Shown: positions 49,948 to 58,350, counted from the first letter of the stretch. The stretch: DNA of 64,000 nucleotides from an uncultured Anaeromusa sp. (GCF_963668665.1 NZ_OY764902.1:1429501-1493500), one strand, 5' to 3'. Numbers and translations: made by a program. The notes: generated by a model not told the origin, from the letters alone.

Positions 49948-51112
49948 TATTATCATCGTCCTTTTTTGTTAATGTTATTAAGATATCCATTAGCTGAGCA
50001 ATGTATTCTTTCTTTTTTTTCTTTTCTCTGCTCTTTTGAACCCTAGCCTTTGAAGCGCAGTCTTTGTGCATTTCCCAGCTAGACTTACTTTTTGTTACAT
50101 CCTGCCATGTGTCGCAAAATGGACACCACTTATATTTTCTATAACCGGCAACCCATTCTCCGAATTGGTACCACATAGCGGCCAATAGCGAACTTGGGCG
50201 AACCGTAGGTGACCATTTTTGGCTTTTAGGGTTGTACTTTTGGGCATAGGATGAGGGGTACTTAGCTGCTTTAGTTGCCACAAAACTAGTTAACCACATT
50301 AAACTTAAGCTTTTTATGTCGGGGCAAGCTTGAACGTCATTTGACATAATAGTGATCTTGTCATCAAAGAGATATGTTGTAGGTGTTAAGCTTATGGACC
50401 AACTCGGATCGCTTTTCATTATAAGTTTTAGTGTAAGTAAATCATTAATGTTGTTAATAGTCACATCTTCCTCGTATGAAACAATGACTTTGTCAATTTT
50501 GCTGAAAAATGATGTGCCTTGCCCATCGATGTCAACGTCAAATGGGTATTCTTGATATGTGGTTTGAGGTGTGTTTTTTAATAAGTTTTGCTCGGATAAT
50601 CTTGCAAACATGCTATCAATATCGGGTGTTAGTACATCTGTAAAAGCTAATGTTCCGGAAAATGATATTGGGTGGTTAGCTTTTGCTTTTAGCTTGATGT
50701 TATATGCATGTTTCATATCCAAATATTCGTTCATATAAAAGATCCTATGTTGCTGCTTTTCTGTGCTTGCATTAAGTGGAATTAGACGACCATATGTGTC
50801 TACAAATGGAATGAATTTATCAGGGAGAATCCAGTCATCATCAGGGAGAATCTGATCTTCATCAAAAGAACTGTTGCTGTTACTTCCTAAATGGATAAAT
50901 GTCATAAATGCCGGCGGCAGGCGATCTCTTTTTTTCTGTTCTGTCAACGGAGCTTGTAAAGGATTAACCCATTTTGCTCGTAGTGCATTAATAACAGGAG
51001 CGTCTGTTAACTCCGTATAGTCTGACCAATAGTAGCCACAGGGGGAAACTTGATTATAAAAATTTACAAGATCACTTGTTTGGTGATTGTTTAAATCATA
51101 AATATTTGTCAT
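49931..51112 (-). CDS. Unknown element protein with C-terminal zinc-finger-like motif
   Basis: A 393-residue protein I do not recognise. It is rich in Asp, Ser and Asn in the first half. Near the C-terminus it has WCPFCDTWQDV followed by WEMHKDC, a Cys-x2-Cys...His-x3-Cys zinc-finger-like arrangement, and then a strongly basic tail (SREKKKKKE) suggestive of nucleic-acid binding. The end overlaps the integrase gene by 17 bases, so the two are probably cotranscribed. The start is ATG 51112 after AAGGATACCCTC. It could be a regulator or directionality factor of the element. Confidence 0.6.
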   Translation of the reverse strand: MTNIYDLNNHQTSDLVNFYNQVSPCGYYWSDYTELTDAPVINALRAKWVNPLQAPLTEQKKRDRLPPAFMTFIHLGSNSNSSFDEDQILPDDDWILPDKFIPFVDTYGRLIPLNASTEKQQHRIFYMNEYLDMKHAYNIKLKAKANHPISFSGTLAFTDVLTPDIDSMFARLSEQNLLKNTPQTTYQEYPFDVDIDGQGTSFFSKIDKVIVSYEEDVTINNINDLLTLKLIMKSDPSWSISLTPTTYLFDDKITIMSNDVQACPDIKSLSLMWLTSFVATKAAKYPSSYAQKYNPKSQKWSPTVRPSSLLAAMWYQFGEWVAGYRKYKWCPFCDTWQDVTKSKSSWEMHKDCASKARVQKSREKKKKKEYIAQLMDILITLTKKDDDNNGRID

Positions 51113-51157
51113 GAGGGTATCCTTCGTTAAAAAAATCATGTTGCGCTTAAAGAAACA

Positions 51158-51186
51158 TTATTAGCGAAACAAACATTGGTTATAAT
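51158..51186 (+). promoter_or_regulatory. Possible promoter of the element's rightward genes
   Basis: TTATTA (51158-51163), 17-base spacer, perfect TATAAT (51181-51186). The -35 is weak. It lies in the divergent gap between the two gene blocks of the element. Confidence 0.4.
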
Positions 51187-51236
51187 ATACACAAAGAAGC
51201 TAATAAAATCAATCAGTTTTGCGGAGGGAGTATGCT

Positions 51237-51491
51237 ATGAGCACAGATCCAACTAATCGCGAGCCAGTTTTAATGGGCGCGCAGCAGGCCGCTGATGAAT
51301 TGTTTGGAGGGACACGTCGAGCCTGGGACCTATTGAATGCTGCTAAAAAGCGGCAGTTGCCTTCGGTGAGAATCGGAGGAAGAGTGTTTTTTTCGCCGGA
51401 AGCAATTCGCGAATGGATTCGCCAACAATCAGCAGCTAGTCTGCAGATGGAGGACGAAACTTCAAGTGGCGGAATCAGGAGACTAAAATGA
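51237..51491 (+). CDS. Excisionase/helix-turn-helix-type protein
   Basis: An 84-residue protein with a MerR/excisionase-like winged helix: QQAADELFGGTRRAWDLLNA, then IGGRVFFSPEAIREWIRQQ, as in many Xis and DNA-binding HTH_17 proteins. It probably binds the attachment sites or the divergent promoter. The start is ATG 51237 with GGAGGGAG upstream. Its stop overlaps the next ATG by four bases (ATGA), so it is coupled to the replisome organizer gene. Confidence 0.75.
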   Translation: MSTDPTNREPVLMGAQQAADELFGGTRRAWDLLNAAKKRQLPSVRIGGRVFFSPEAIREWIRQQSAASLQMEDETSSGGIRRLK

Positions 51492-52270
51492 ACGGAAAAA
51501 CAACTAAACGTTATCGATGGTTACGGTTGCAGCGTGATTTTTTTAATCAGAAGGCTATGCGGAAATTACGCAGAATTGCTGGGGGTGAAATCTTTACGAT
51601 CATCTATTTAAAAATGCAATTGCTTTCAATAACGACAGGAGGCATGTTGTCATACGATGGAGTTGACGAAACCTTTGCCGATGAATTGGCTTTGGTTATT
51701 GATGAAGGAGCAGATAATATCCAGATTGCATTGAATTTTATGGAAAAGCACAGGCTATTAGAACGAGTAGGCACAAACGAATTTTTCTTACCAGAGGCCG
51801 CTGGTAACATTGGTAGCGAGAGCGATTCAGCCCCTAGAGTTAGGGAGTGGCGAGCTAAAAAAGCGACTGCGTTACAATGTAACGCAAGTGTAACGTCTTT
51901 GTTACACTCTGGTAACGGAGACAACAACAGAGGAGAAACAGATCAAAATAAAACAACAATGCTGCGTAATCTTGGCGTTGCAGAATCATCTATAAAGCAA
52001 TTAGTAGATAAGTATGGGGAGAACCGCGTCATAGAAAATATCGTGTACGCGATGGGGAAAAACGCGGAGGGCTGTGTTCAGGACGTTGCAGCGTTTACGG
52101 TACAGGCGATCAAAAAAAATTACGCTGCCAATACAGTGGTGGTACGTGGGAAAGAAGCCGACCCTAACTGTTCTAAATGTCGTGGTACAGGCATGCGGGT
52201 TGCGGTTGTTGGCTGTGAATGGGAAGAGGATAAGCAAAAAATAGAAACGATTTGTGATTGTGTTCGGTGA
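51488..52270 (+). CDS. Phage replisome organizer-like replication protein
   Basis: A 260-residue protein whose first 120 residues match the Phage_rep_org_N pattern: RYRWLRLQRDFFNQKAMRKL, RIAGGEIFTIIYLKMQLLS and TFADELALVIDEGADNIQ. The C-terminus has a CSKCRGTG and later CDC cysteine set, likely a zinc site as in DnaJ-type or helicase-loader proteins. In phages the N-terminal domain starts origin opening and loads helicase. It is coupled to the excisionase-like gene and lies 106 bases before the long hairpin. Confidence 0.8.
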   Translation: MNGKTTKRYRWLRLQRDFFNQKAMRKLRRIAGGEIFTIIYLKMQLLSITTGGMLSYDGVDETFADELALVIDEGADNIQIALNFMEKHRLLERVGTNEFFLPEAAGNIGSESDSAPRVREWRAKKATALQCNASVTSLLHSGNGDNNRGETDQNKTTMLRNLGVAESSIKQLVDKYGENRVIENIVYAMGKNAEGCVQDVAAFTVQAIKKNYAANTVVVRGKEADPNCSKCRGTGMRVAVVGCEWEEDKQKIETICDCVR

Positions 52271-52376
52271 TGGTTTGCCTAGAGGATTAGTTGGTGATTA
52301 GAATCCGTCGGAAGAGCCGCCGGTTTTTAGACGGGAAACACAAGAGATAAAAGAGGTCTGCGAATCTTGTGCCCTG

Positions 52377-52437
52377 CCACGCCAGCCCTGACCCCTCTGT
52401 ATGAACAAACTATACAGAGGGGTCAGGGCTGGCGTGG
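52377..52437. repeat. Perfect 26-bp inverted repeat, candidate origin
   Basis: Arms 52377-52402 and 52412-52437 are exact complements around a 9-base loop. GC content is far above the surrounding element, and no T-run follows. It lies between the replisome organizer and the replication-relaxation gene, where oriT or a replication origin would be expected. Confidence 0.7.
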
Positions 52438-52503
52438 GGGGGAAGATGGCCAAAGAAAGTAACCTAAATGAGAAGAACAAAAAATGAGGGAAAAGAGAAA
52501 TGC

Positions 52504-53229
52504 ATGATAACAGATAGAGATATTGAACTTATGAGGTGGATTAATCGACAAGGGATGGTAACGGCATATCAGGTAGCAGAGAAATTTGAAATAGGAATAA
52601 AAAAAGTACACATGCGATTGGGAATGATGAAAGCAAAAAAATTGGTTAACCATCAAAAGATTTTATTTGGTCAACCAGGTGTATATTGGCTAACAAGAGA
52701 TGGGGTTTCTGTGTGTGAAAGTGATCTAAAACCAATTAAGGGATTGACGATATCAACGTTGCAACATGATTTGCAAGTGGTATCTTTAGCTATTAAATTG
52801 GAACAGCAATACGGCGGTAAGTGGGTTACGGCTAGAGAAATTGTTGCTAAACAAACCTCCCGGACGATGAATGCATTACAGCAGTTGAAAGTGATTAAAC
52901 AATGCTATCCGGATGGAATTTTGGAGACACCTAATGGTCGAATTGCTGTAGAGTTGGAACTGACTCAAAAGGCGGCAAGTCGAATTCGGAAAATCATCAA
53001 TGAATATGCTCACTTAGTAATTTCTGGTCAATATGTGGAAGTCTGGTATGTTTGTCGAAACTGGCAAATCGGTGAGCATATGTTGCTAACAGCTAGTACA
53101 ACGGCAATGGCTGGAAAGTTTCGAGCGTTTCTCAAGGAAGATTTATCGGAAATTCAAGGCACTTCAATGAGGGAATCAGCAGCGAAAAAGCAAAGAGCTC
53201 AAACCGAATTTGATTTTACTAAGTTTTAG
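52504..53229 (+). CDS. Replication-relaxation family protein
   Basis: A 241-residue protein with the winged-helix start RDIELMRWINRQGMVTAYQVA and the YWLTRDGVSV region of the Replic_Relax family. Later comes GRIAVELELTQKAASRIRK, a conserved acidic/basic core that may be nuclease-like. Such proteins are found on conjugative plasmids and integrative elements, and are thought to act in replication or relaxation. No classical relaxase is present, so this may fulfil that function. The start is ATG 52504; ATG 52468 is an alternative without a good ribosome site. Confidence 0.75.
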   Translation: MITDRDIELMRWINRQGMVTAYQVAEKFEIGIKKVHMRLGMMKAKKLVNHQKILFGQPGVYWLTRDGVSVCESDLKPIKGLTISTLQHDLQVVSLAIKLEQQYGGKWVTAREIVAKQTSRTMNALQQLKVIKQCYPDGILETPNGRIAVELELTQKAASRIRKIINEYAHLVISGQYVEVWYVCRNWQIGEHMLLTASTTAMAGKFRAFLKEDLSEIQGTSMRESAAKKQRAQTEFDFTKF

Positions 53230-53238
53230 GAGGATGGG

Positions 53239-53535
53239 ATGATGAGTAAAATGTACGGGCAATATGCTGGCAGACGCTTTGTGGTAATGACAGATGAGGC
53301 GCAAACTGAAAAAATTATTAACAGTAGAACACAGGTAGAGTTTTTAGAATTGGTTAATGAACTAAATACAGAAGGGTTTAATTACGTTCCATACCCAGCC
53401 AATGATGCAGATGTTATTGTGCTTTATCGCGGACAAATTAGAGAGCTATACATTGATTATGGCCAATCGCCGCGATTGGCTCTATATGACGGTGAACAGG
53501 AGGTTAGAAAAGTGTTAATGGAGGCGTTGATATAA
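53239..53535 (+). CDS. Small element protein of unknown function
   Basis: A 98-residue protein I do not recognise. It has no membrane segment, and is mixed alpha/beta with a central DADVIVLYRGQIRELYIDYG strand region. It overlaps the coupling ATPase gene start by one base (TAATG), and AGGAGG precedes its ATG. Its place between the replication-relaxation protein and the ATPase suggests a role in the same transfer or replication complex. Confidence 0.65.
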   Translation: MMSKMYGQYAGRRFVVMTDEAQTEKIINSRTQVEFLELVNELNTEGFNYVPYPANDADVIVLYRGQIRELYIDYGQSPRLALYDGEQEVRKVLMEALI

Positions 53536-55685
53536 TGTCTAGCGAAGCATGGCACACCAATGGGATGGATTATATTGTTCGCCGACCAGCACGCGCTGTA
53601 GCGGTTGGCGGTAGCGTAGCTCTTATGGTTCTGTGCTGGCCTCAATCGTGGGTAATGATCTTTTCTGGTTGGATGGTATATAAAGTACTGCATGTCCAAC
53701 GAGGGGGGCTGTATAAGCTAGGAGAAGCCCGGTTTTTCTTGATGGGATGCTTGGCTTTGCTGTCACCGCTGTTGGCGATGATGGTGCCGCATTCGATCGG
53801 GAGCTGGCCATCAGGAATAACCATCAATCTATCAGGGTATATTCACAACTCGGAATACCAAGCGTTAGTTAATGCATTTTTGGTAGAGTATTCGGATGAT
53901 ATTTTTCGCTGGCGATTGGGACTGTTGTATTCGCTGGCATATGGTATAGGGTTGTATTTGTTCTGTGTTGAAGGTGACAATAGAACGATACGTCGAACTG
54001 ACATTGCCGGGATGCAGGTAACTCCAGATCAGCTGAAGGCTAGTGCAGGGGACTGGAAAATAGTATTTATGATAGCAGTTGGAATTGTGCTGAGTTTTTA
54101 TGCCCTGCCGTTAGCGGTTTTATATGCCGGGGTTGTGGTGGGATTGGGGTTGTTGCCAGCGTTAGGAAAAAAGATGCTGTCGGTATTGGGGGTGGGCATT
54201 TTATCATATGCGTTGTTAAGTGTATGGTCACTGGAAACTTTTTTAGAAATTCCAACAGTTACTCGAGACCTTTTAATAGCAGGCAATATAACAGAGCTAT
54301 TTACCTTGCATTTATTGCAGAGCAGCCATACTAAAAGTTCATTAATAATTTTAGCTGGGGCCGTGGTTGTTCATACAGTAGTGGTATGGTCAGAGAAGGA
54401 AGTGTCCTCAAAGAAGGAAACAAGTGAAGAGGAAGGAAGTTGGATTGGTACAAATGAAATAACAAAGCTGCCAGTTGTGTTGCCAGATCGGGAGCTCAAC
54501 CAGCATTTGTTGATCCTAGGGTCTACGGGAGCAGGAAAAACAACGACCATTTTGACAATGGTCGACTCTGCACTATCAAGGCGAATACCTGTAGTTATGT
54601 TGGATGGCAAAGGCTCGAGGGATTTGCCAGATAAACTTCGCGTTTTGTGTAAGAAATACAATCGAAGGCTGCGAGTGTTTGCTTTAGAGCCCAAGGGTAT
54701 ACCGGAAATTAATGCATATAATCCGTTTTGGTCAGGTACTCATACGGAATGGAAAAATCGTGTGATGGCATTATTTTCAGGAAACGCAGAGGGGAGAGGT
54801 CAAGAACATTACGCATTGGCGGAAGAAAATTATCTCAATTTGTTGTGTGATACGCTTCGAAAAACAGAAAAAGAAATCGATTTGCGGACGGTATTGGCTT
54901 ATTTAGAAAGGCCAGATGAATTTATTAAACTAGCACAGCGTGTTAATTCAGGTATGGTGCCGAAAATTGAAGCGGCAGTCCAAGCAAATACGGAAGGCTC
55001 TTTATCGATGGACACTGCTAAGCAGTTAGAGTTGTTCATATATAGTGCTTATGGGAATTTGTTGGATACGAGAAAACAAGAAACAATCAGGCTAAAAGAG
55101 GCAATCAAAGAAGGGGACTGTGTTTTGTTCATGTTTAATGCCTCCAGCTATCCAATCGATACCAAGCGTGTCGCCAAAATGGTTATTAGTGATATAAACG
55201 GTTCGTTTTCTGAGTTGGCTAATGAAAATGGATACACAAAAACCTTTTGTATATTCGACGAGTTTGCATCATATGCCAGCTCGAATCTGGCAGATACAAT
55301 TTCGTTGCATCGCTCAAATGGAATGCACGCGATTATTGGAACGCAGTCGATTGCTACAGTGGCACTCAAATCACCAGAAACCAAACGAATTGCGCAAGAA
55401 CTGGTTGCTTGCTGTAATACTTATATTGTTCAAGCTATTGGGCATTTAGATGATGTGGAAATGTTGGCAAAAATCATAGGGACTCGAAAAACGTACGAAG
55501 TAACAACTCAAATTAATGCTATGGAGGGTGGGGCCACAGGCATGGGGGCCAGCAAATTTGTTGACGAGTTTGTGGTCAATCCGCAGTCAATTCGAGAACT
55601 AAAAACAGGGGAAGGGTATCTATACAGAAAAGCGGCTGTAACCAGGCAGTCAGCGGAAAAAGTCCGGTTTAGATGCATCTTGTAA
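53535..55685 (+). CDS. Type IV coupling-protein-like membrane ATPase (TraG/TraD-like)
   Basis: A 716-residue protein. About seven membrane segments fill residues 10-290, many more than the two of standard TraG/VirD4. The C-terminal half has Walker A LGSTGAGKTTTIL near residue 328, VVMLDGKGSRDLPD, and IFDEFASYASSNLADTI with IIGTQSIATVAL, typical of the TraM-recognition part of coupling proteins. It should pump DNA of the element. No other mating-pair genes exist on the element, so it either works alone or uses a helper. Confidence 0.82.
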   Translation: MSSEAWHTNGMDYIVRRPARAVAVGGSVALMVLCWPQSWVMIFSGWMVYKVLHVQRGGLYKLGEARFFLMGCLALLSPLLAMMVPHSIGSWPSGITINLSGYIHNSEYQALVNAFLVEYSDDIFRWRLGLLYSLAYGIGLYLFCVEGDNRTIRRTDIAGMQVTPDQLKASAGDWKIVFMIAVGIVLSFYALPLAVLYAGVVVGLGLLPALGKKMLSVLGVGILSYALLSVWSLETFLEIPTVTRDLLIAGNITELFTLHLLQSSHTKSSLIILAGAVVVHTVVVWSEKEVSSKKETSEEEGSWIGTNEITKLPVVLPDRELNQHLLILGSTGAGKTTTILTMVDSALSRRIPVVMLDGKGSRDLPDKLRVLCKKYNRRLRVFALEPKGIPEINAYNPFWSGTHTEWKNRVMALFSGNAEGRGQEHYALAEENYLNLLCDTLRKTEKEIDLRTVLAYLERPDEFIKLAQRVNSGMVPKIEAAVQANTEGSLSMDTAKQLELFIYSAYGNLLDTRKQETIRLKEAIKEGDCVLFMFNASSYPIDTKRVAKMVISDINGSFSELANENGYTKTFCIFDEFASYASSNLADTISLHRSNGMHAIIGTQSIATVALKSPETKRIAQELVACCNTYIVQAIGHLDDVEMLAKIIGTRKTYEVTTQINAMEGGATGMGASKFVDEFVVNPQSIRELKTGEGYLYRKAAVTRQSAEKVRFRCIL

Positions 55686-55750
55686 GGTAATAATGATGAA
55701 CCTATTAATCGAGGTTTGTTCAAACAGTTATATTTGTAGAACTATAGGCA

Positions 55751-55778
55751 ATATACAAAAAAGTAGCTTTTTGTATAT
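55751..55778. terminator. Hairpin after the coupling-ATPase gene
   Basis: ATATACAAAAA (55751-55761) pairs with TTTTTGTATAT (55768-55778). The T-run is inside the right arm, so termination is plausible but weak. I see no gene in 55686-56009. Confidence 0.5.
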
Positions 55779-55944
55779 GCTGTATGCCAGCTAGTCTAAA
55801 TTGGGTGATAGGTTGGCAAAACATGAAGATGGATAGAAAACGCACGTATAAATTACAATGGGAATTTAGAGTTGTTTTCTCTGAAAAACAAAAAAAATAA
55901 AATTATCATACCGATTTTGTGGATTTTTAGAGAAAAAATCTCCG

Positions 55945-55987
55945 GAAGTCAAATTTAATTTGACTTCTTTTTCAATCGTGATATAGT
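55945..55987 (+). promoter_or_regulatory. Promoter of the RloAB pair overlapped by a palindrome
   Basis: TTGACT (55960-55965), 16-base spacer, TATAGT (55982-55987). A 23-base palindrome (55945-55967, 11-bp arms) covers the -35, consistent with a repressor site; with the following Ts it could also be a terminator for upstream transcripts. Confidence 0.6.
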
Positions 55988-56009
55988 TGAAGTATAGGGG
56001 GGGCTAGAT

Positions 56010-57305
56010 ATGTTACAAGAATTTAGCGTTGCTAATTTTTTATCTTTTAAGGAACCCGTGACCTTAAATTTGATGGCAACGGGATTGAAAGAGCTTAAGG
56101 ATACCAATACCTTTGCTATTAATATGAGAAATCGACTACTAAAATCTTGTGCAATTTATGGTGCTAATGCGAGCGGTAAAAGTAATTTGTACAAGGCGTT
56201 AACCTTTATGGGGTGGTTTATTAGGGTGTCCTCAAAAGAAAGTCAGAAGGGTGAAGAGATTCCGGTTATTCCATTCAAACTACATAAAAATTCGCTAACA
56301 GAACCTAGCTCTTTTCAAGTGCGTATTCTTAAAGATGGAATTAAGTATCGTTATGGTTTTTGTGTTACTAGAGAAAAGATCGTGGGCGAATGGTTGTATT
56401 TTAGTAAAAAAGGAAAAGAAAAGATGCTTTTTCGGAGAGAAAAAGAAGTCTTTAAATTATCGAAAGAATTTAGCGAAGGTCAGATGTGGACAGAAAAAAC
56501 TAGAGAAAATGCGCTTTTTTTATCTGTAAATGCTCAATGGAATGGAAAATATTCTAAAGAAGTATATGATTGGTTTGTAGAAAATATTTACTTTGTTTCT
56601 GGTGAAGCAATTACTGGGCTATCATTGAATAGAGATCTTTCCACAAATTTTGCAACAGACGAAAAAACAAATAAGCATTTTATGGATATTATTAGAAGTT
56701 CAGATATTGGCATTTCTAGATTTGGGACGGAGGAGTGCTCGGCTTTAAAAGATGCTCCTAAAGAAATTGCATGGATTTTTAAAGACATGGCAAGTAAGCT
56801 TAATTCGGATCTTATGGTTAAGAAGATTAAATCTTTTCATGAAGTATATGACGATAATAATCAGGTCGTTTCAGAGGTTGAGTTTGATTTTGACAGAGAA
56901 GAATCAACTGGGACAAGAAAGCTTTTTGCCGTTTTGGGTCCTATTCTGCAGGGGTTAAAAAATAATTCGGTATTGGTTATAGATGAATTAGATGCTAATT
57001 TGCATCCGATTATTACTCAATACTTAGTAAAGATGTTTAACTCCGATCAAAATAAACATGCACAACTTATTATTAATACACACGATAGCAATCTGTTAAG
57101 TAATAAAATTTTTCGGCGCGATCAAATTTTGTTTACTGAAAAAGATCCATATGGTATGAGTACATTATATTCATTAGCCGATTTTGAGGTGAGAAGTGAT
57201 GTGGCTTATGAAAAAAATTATTTGATGGGCAAGTTTGGGGCTATTCCTTATATCGGCAGATTTAGTTTTGATCAAAAATGCGACACTGAAAGTGTAGAAA
57301 AGTAA
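56010..57305 (+). CDS. RloA-type AAA ATPase (AbiL-like defence component)
   Basis: A 431-residue SMC/OLD-like ABC-ATPase: N-terminal LQEFSVANFLSFKEPVTLNL, Walker A GANASGKSNLYKAL near residue 52, Walker B SVLVIDELDANLHP near residue 327 and switch ITHDSN-type LIINTHDSNLLS. This is the AbiEii/RloA family ATPase. It is followed after two bases by an RloB gene. Such pairs are known as restriction-linked or abortive-infection (AbiL) systems. It has its own promoter. It likely senses infection and triggers the RloB effector. Confidence 0.85.
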   Translation: MLQEFSVANFLSFKEPVTLNLMATGLKELKDTNTFAINMRNRLLKSCAIYGANASGKSNLYKALTFMGWFIRVSSKESQKGEEIPVIPFKLHKNSLTEPSSFQVRILKDGIKYRYGFCVTREKIVGEWLYFSKKGKEKMLFRREKEVFKLSKEFSEGQMWTEKTRENALFLSVNAQWNGKYSKEVYDWFVENIYFVSGEAITGLSLNRDLSTNFATDEKTNKHFMDIIRSSDIGISRFGTEECSALKDAPKEIAWIFKDMASKLNSDLMVKKIKSFHEVYDDNNQVVSEVEFDFDREESTGTRKLFAVLGPILQGLKNNSVLVIDELDANLHPIITQYLVKMFNSDQNKHAQLIINTHDSNLLSNKIFRRDQILFTEKDPYGMSTLYSLADFEVRSDVAYEKNYLMGKFGAIPYIGRFSFDQKCDTESVEK

Positions 57306-57307
57306 TT

Positions 57308-57919
57308 ATGGGATGTGACGATTTATTTAAGAAAGCTCAAGCTGCAAAAAAGAAAAAACGTGTGAAACTAGAAAAACCAAAAATCTTAATTGTGTGTGAA
57401 GGCGAGAAAACAGAGCCGTACTATTTTGAACAATTTCGACCAGCGAATGTATCTGTCCAAGGACTTGGTTTCAATACTTTAAGTTTAGTGCAGGCGGCCA
57501 TAAAAATTAGAGATGATGACGCGACTGGGTTTGATCAAGTTTGGTGTGTTTTTGACAAAGATAGTTTTCCAATGACTAATGTTAGTCGTGCATTTTCGTT
57601 AGCTAAAAAAGAAGATATACATATAGCTTATTCAAATGAAGCTTTTGAACTGTGGTACATTTTGCATTTTGATTTTTTACAATCAGCCATTTCTCGAAAC
57701 GACTATATACAAAGGCTTAATACATTGATGCAAGAAAAGTTTAACCGGACGTATCGAAAAAATGATAGGGATATGTACAGGTTGCTATTGCCATATCAGT
57801 CTGTGGCAATAGGTAATGCGAGGAAACTTGCTGGGTGTTATCAAAAGAGAAATTTGGGTAATAATCCTCTTACTGATGTCGACTCTTTAGTGGATGAGCT
57901 AAATAAGTGGAGAGATTGA
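57308..57919 (+). CDS. rloB: RloB-family protein (putative TOPRIM-like nuclease effector)
   Basis: A 203-residue protein matching the RloB family: KILIVCEGEKTEPYYFEQF near residue 25, the acidic VWCVFDKDSFP near residue 77 and SNEAFELWYILHF near residue 107, then the YRKNDRDMYRLL region. The Glu and Asp clusters resemble a TOPRIM metal site, suggesting nuclease activity against RNA or DNA. The first residues are lysine-rich. It starts two bases after the RloA-like ATPase and closes the defence operon just before the right end of the element. Confidence 0.85.
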   Translation: MGCDDLFKKAQAAKKKKRVKLEKPKILIVCEGEKTEPYYFEQFRPANVSVQGLGFNTLSLVQAAIKIRDDDATGFDQVWCVFDKDSFPMTNVSRAFSLAKKEDIHIAYSNEAFELWYILHFDFLQSAISRNDYIQRLNTLMQEKFNRTYRKNDRDMYRLLLPYQSVAIGNARKLAGCYQKRNLGNNPLTDVDSLVDELNKWRD

Positions 57920-57957
57920 AAACACTCGTTTAGTCATTCTGGATATGACAGGTTATG

Positions 57958-57980
57958 GGGGTTTGTTTTGGGGTTTATTT
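57958..57980 (+). repeat. G-rich end repeat (right), possible integrase arm site
   Basis: Near-identical and same orientation as 48691-48713. A hairpin GGGGTTTATTT/AAATAAACCCC overlaps it to about 57997. Confidence 0.6.
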
Positions 57981-58091
57981 GATTTAAATAAACCCCAAAA
58001 TACTCAAAGAAAAACAAAACAATATACCTTGAAAGACTTGTAAAATATGGCTTTTCAAAGAACTGCAATGTGAATCAAATGTGATAAATTA

Positions 58092-58183
58092 GATTCACAT
58101 TCAAGAGGCCACTGGTTCGAAACCAGTATGCCCCACCAGTAATTACAAGGGTTTGCAGAGATGCAGACCCTTTTTTATTTTGT
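58092..58183 (+). repeat. Right attachment repeat (attR, tRNA 3' fragment)
   Basis: Copy of 48596-48687. To its left AATGTGAATC (58067-58076) is an inverted copy of GATTCACATT (58092-58101), a likely pair of integrase core sites. No 5' tRNA half is present, so this is not a gene. Confidence 0.92.
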
Positions 58184-58350
58184 CTTGAGGCCCATTACGT
58201 GCGAAGACAAGATAAAACGAGCTGCTAGGGGCTGATATAGGGTGAATTTATTAGGATAGCGTACAATTGAGTTCGCAAAAGAGAAAAAGGAAAAGCCATC
58301 GAAAACTCCGAAAAGGTAAGTGCTAGCAAACCCAAAGGAGTGTGTAATCG

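Larger units (their letters stand above)
48596..58183. mobile_element. 9.5-kb integrative element in tRNA-Val with RloAB-like defence pair
   Basis: Bounded by 92-bp direct repeats (48596-48687 and 58092-58183) that contain the 3' half of tRNA-Val plus its terminator and differ at one base. Integrase is next to the left end, facing it. Cargo in order: integrase, unknown zinc-motif protein, excisionase-like, replisome organizer, replication-relaxation protein, small unknown, coupling ATPase, RloA-like ATPase, RloB. It is visibly more AT-rich than the flanks. It appears complete, since both ends and a full integrase remain. Confidence 0.88.

Noticed and set aside
55700..55990. Retron-like non-coding RNA before the RloA-like gene
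   Set aside because: No reverse transcriptase is present; the two palindromes are explained by a terminator and a promoter operator.
58092..58139. Second tRNA-Val gene
   Set aside because: Only the 3' half from the anticodon stem is present; no acceptor or D-arm partner upstream.
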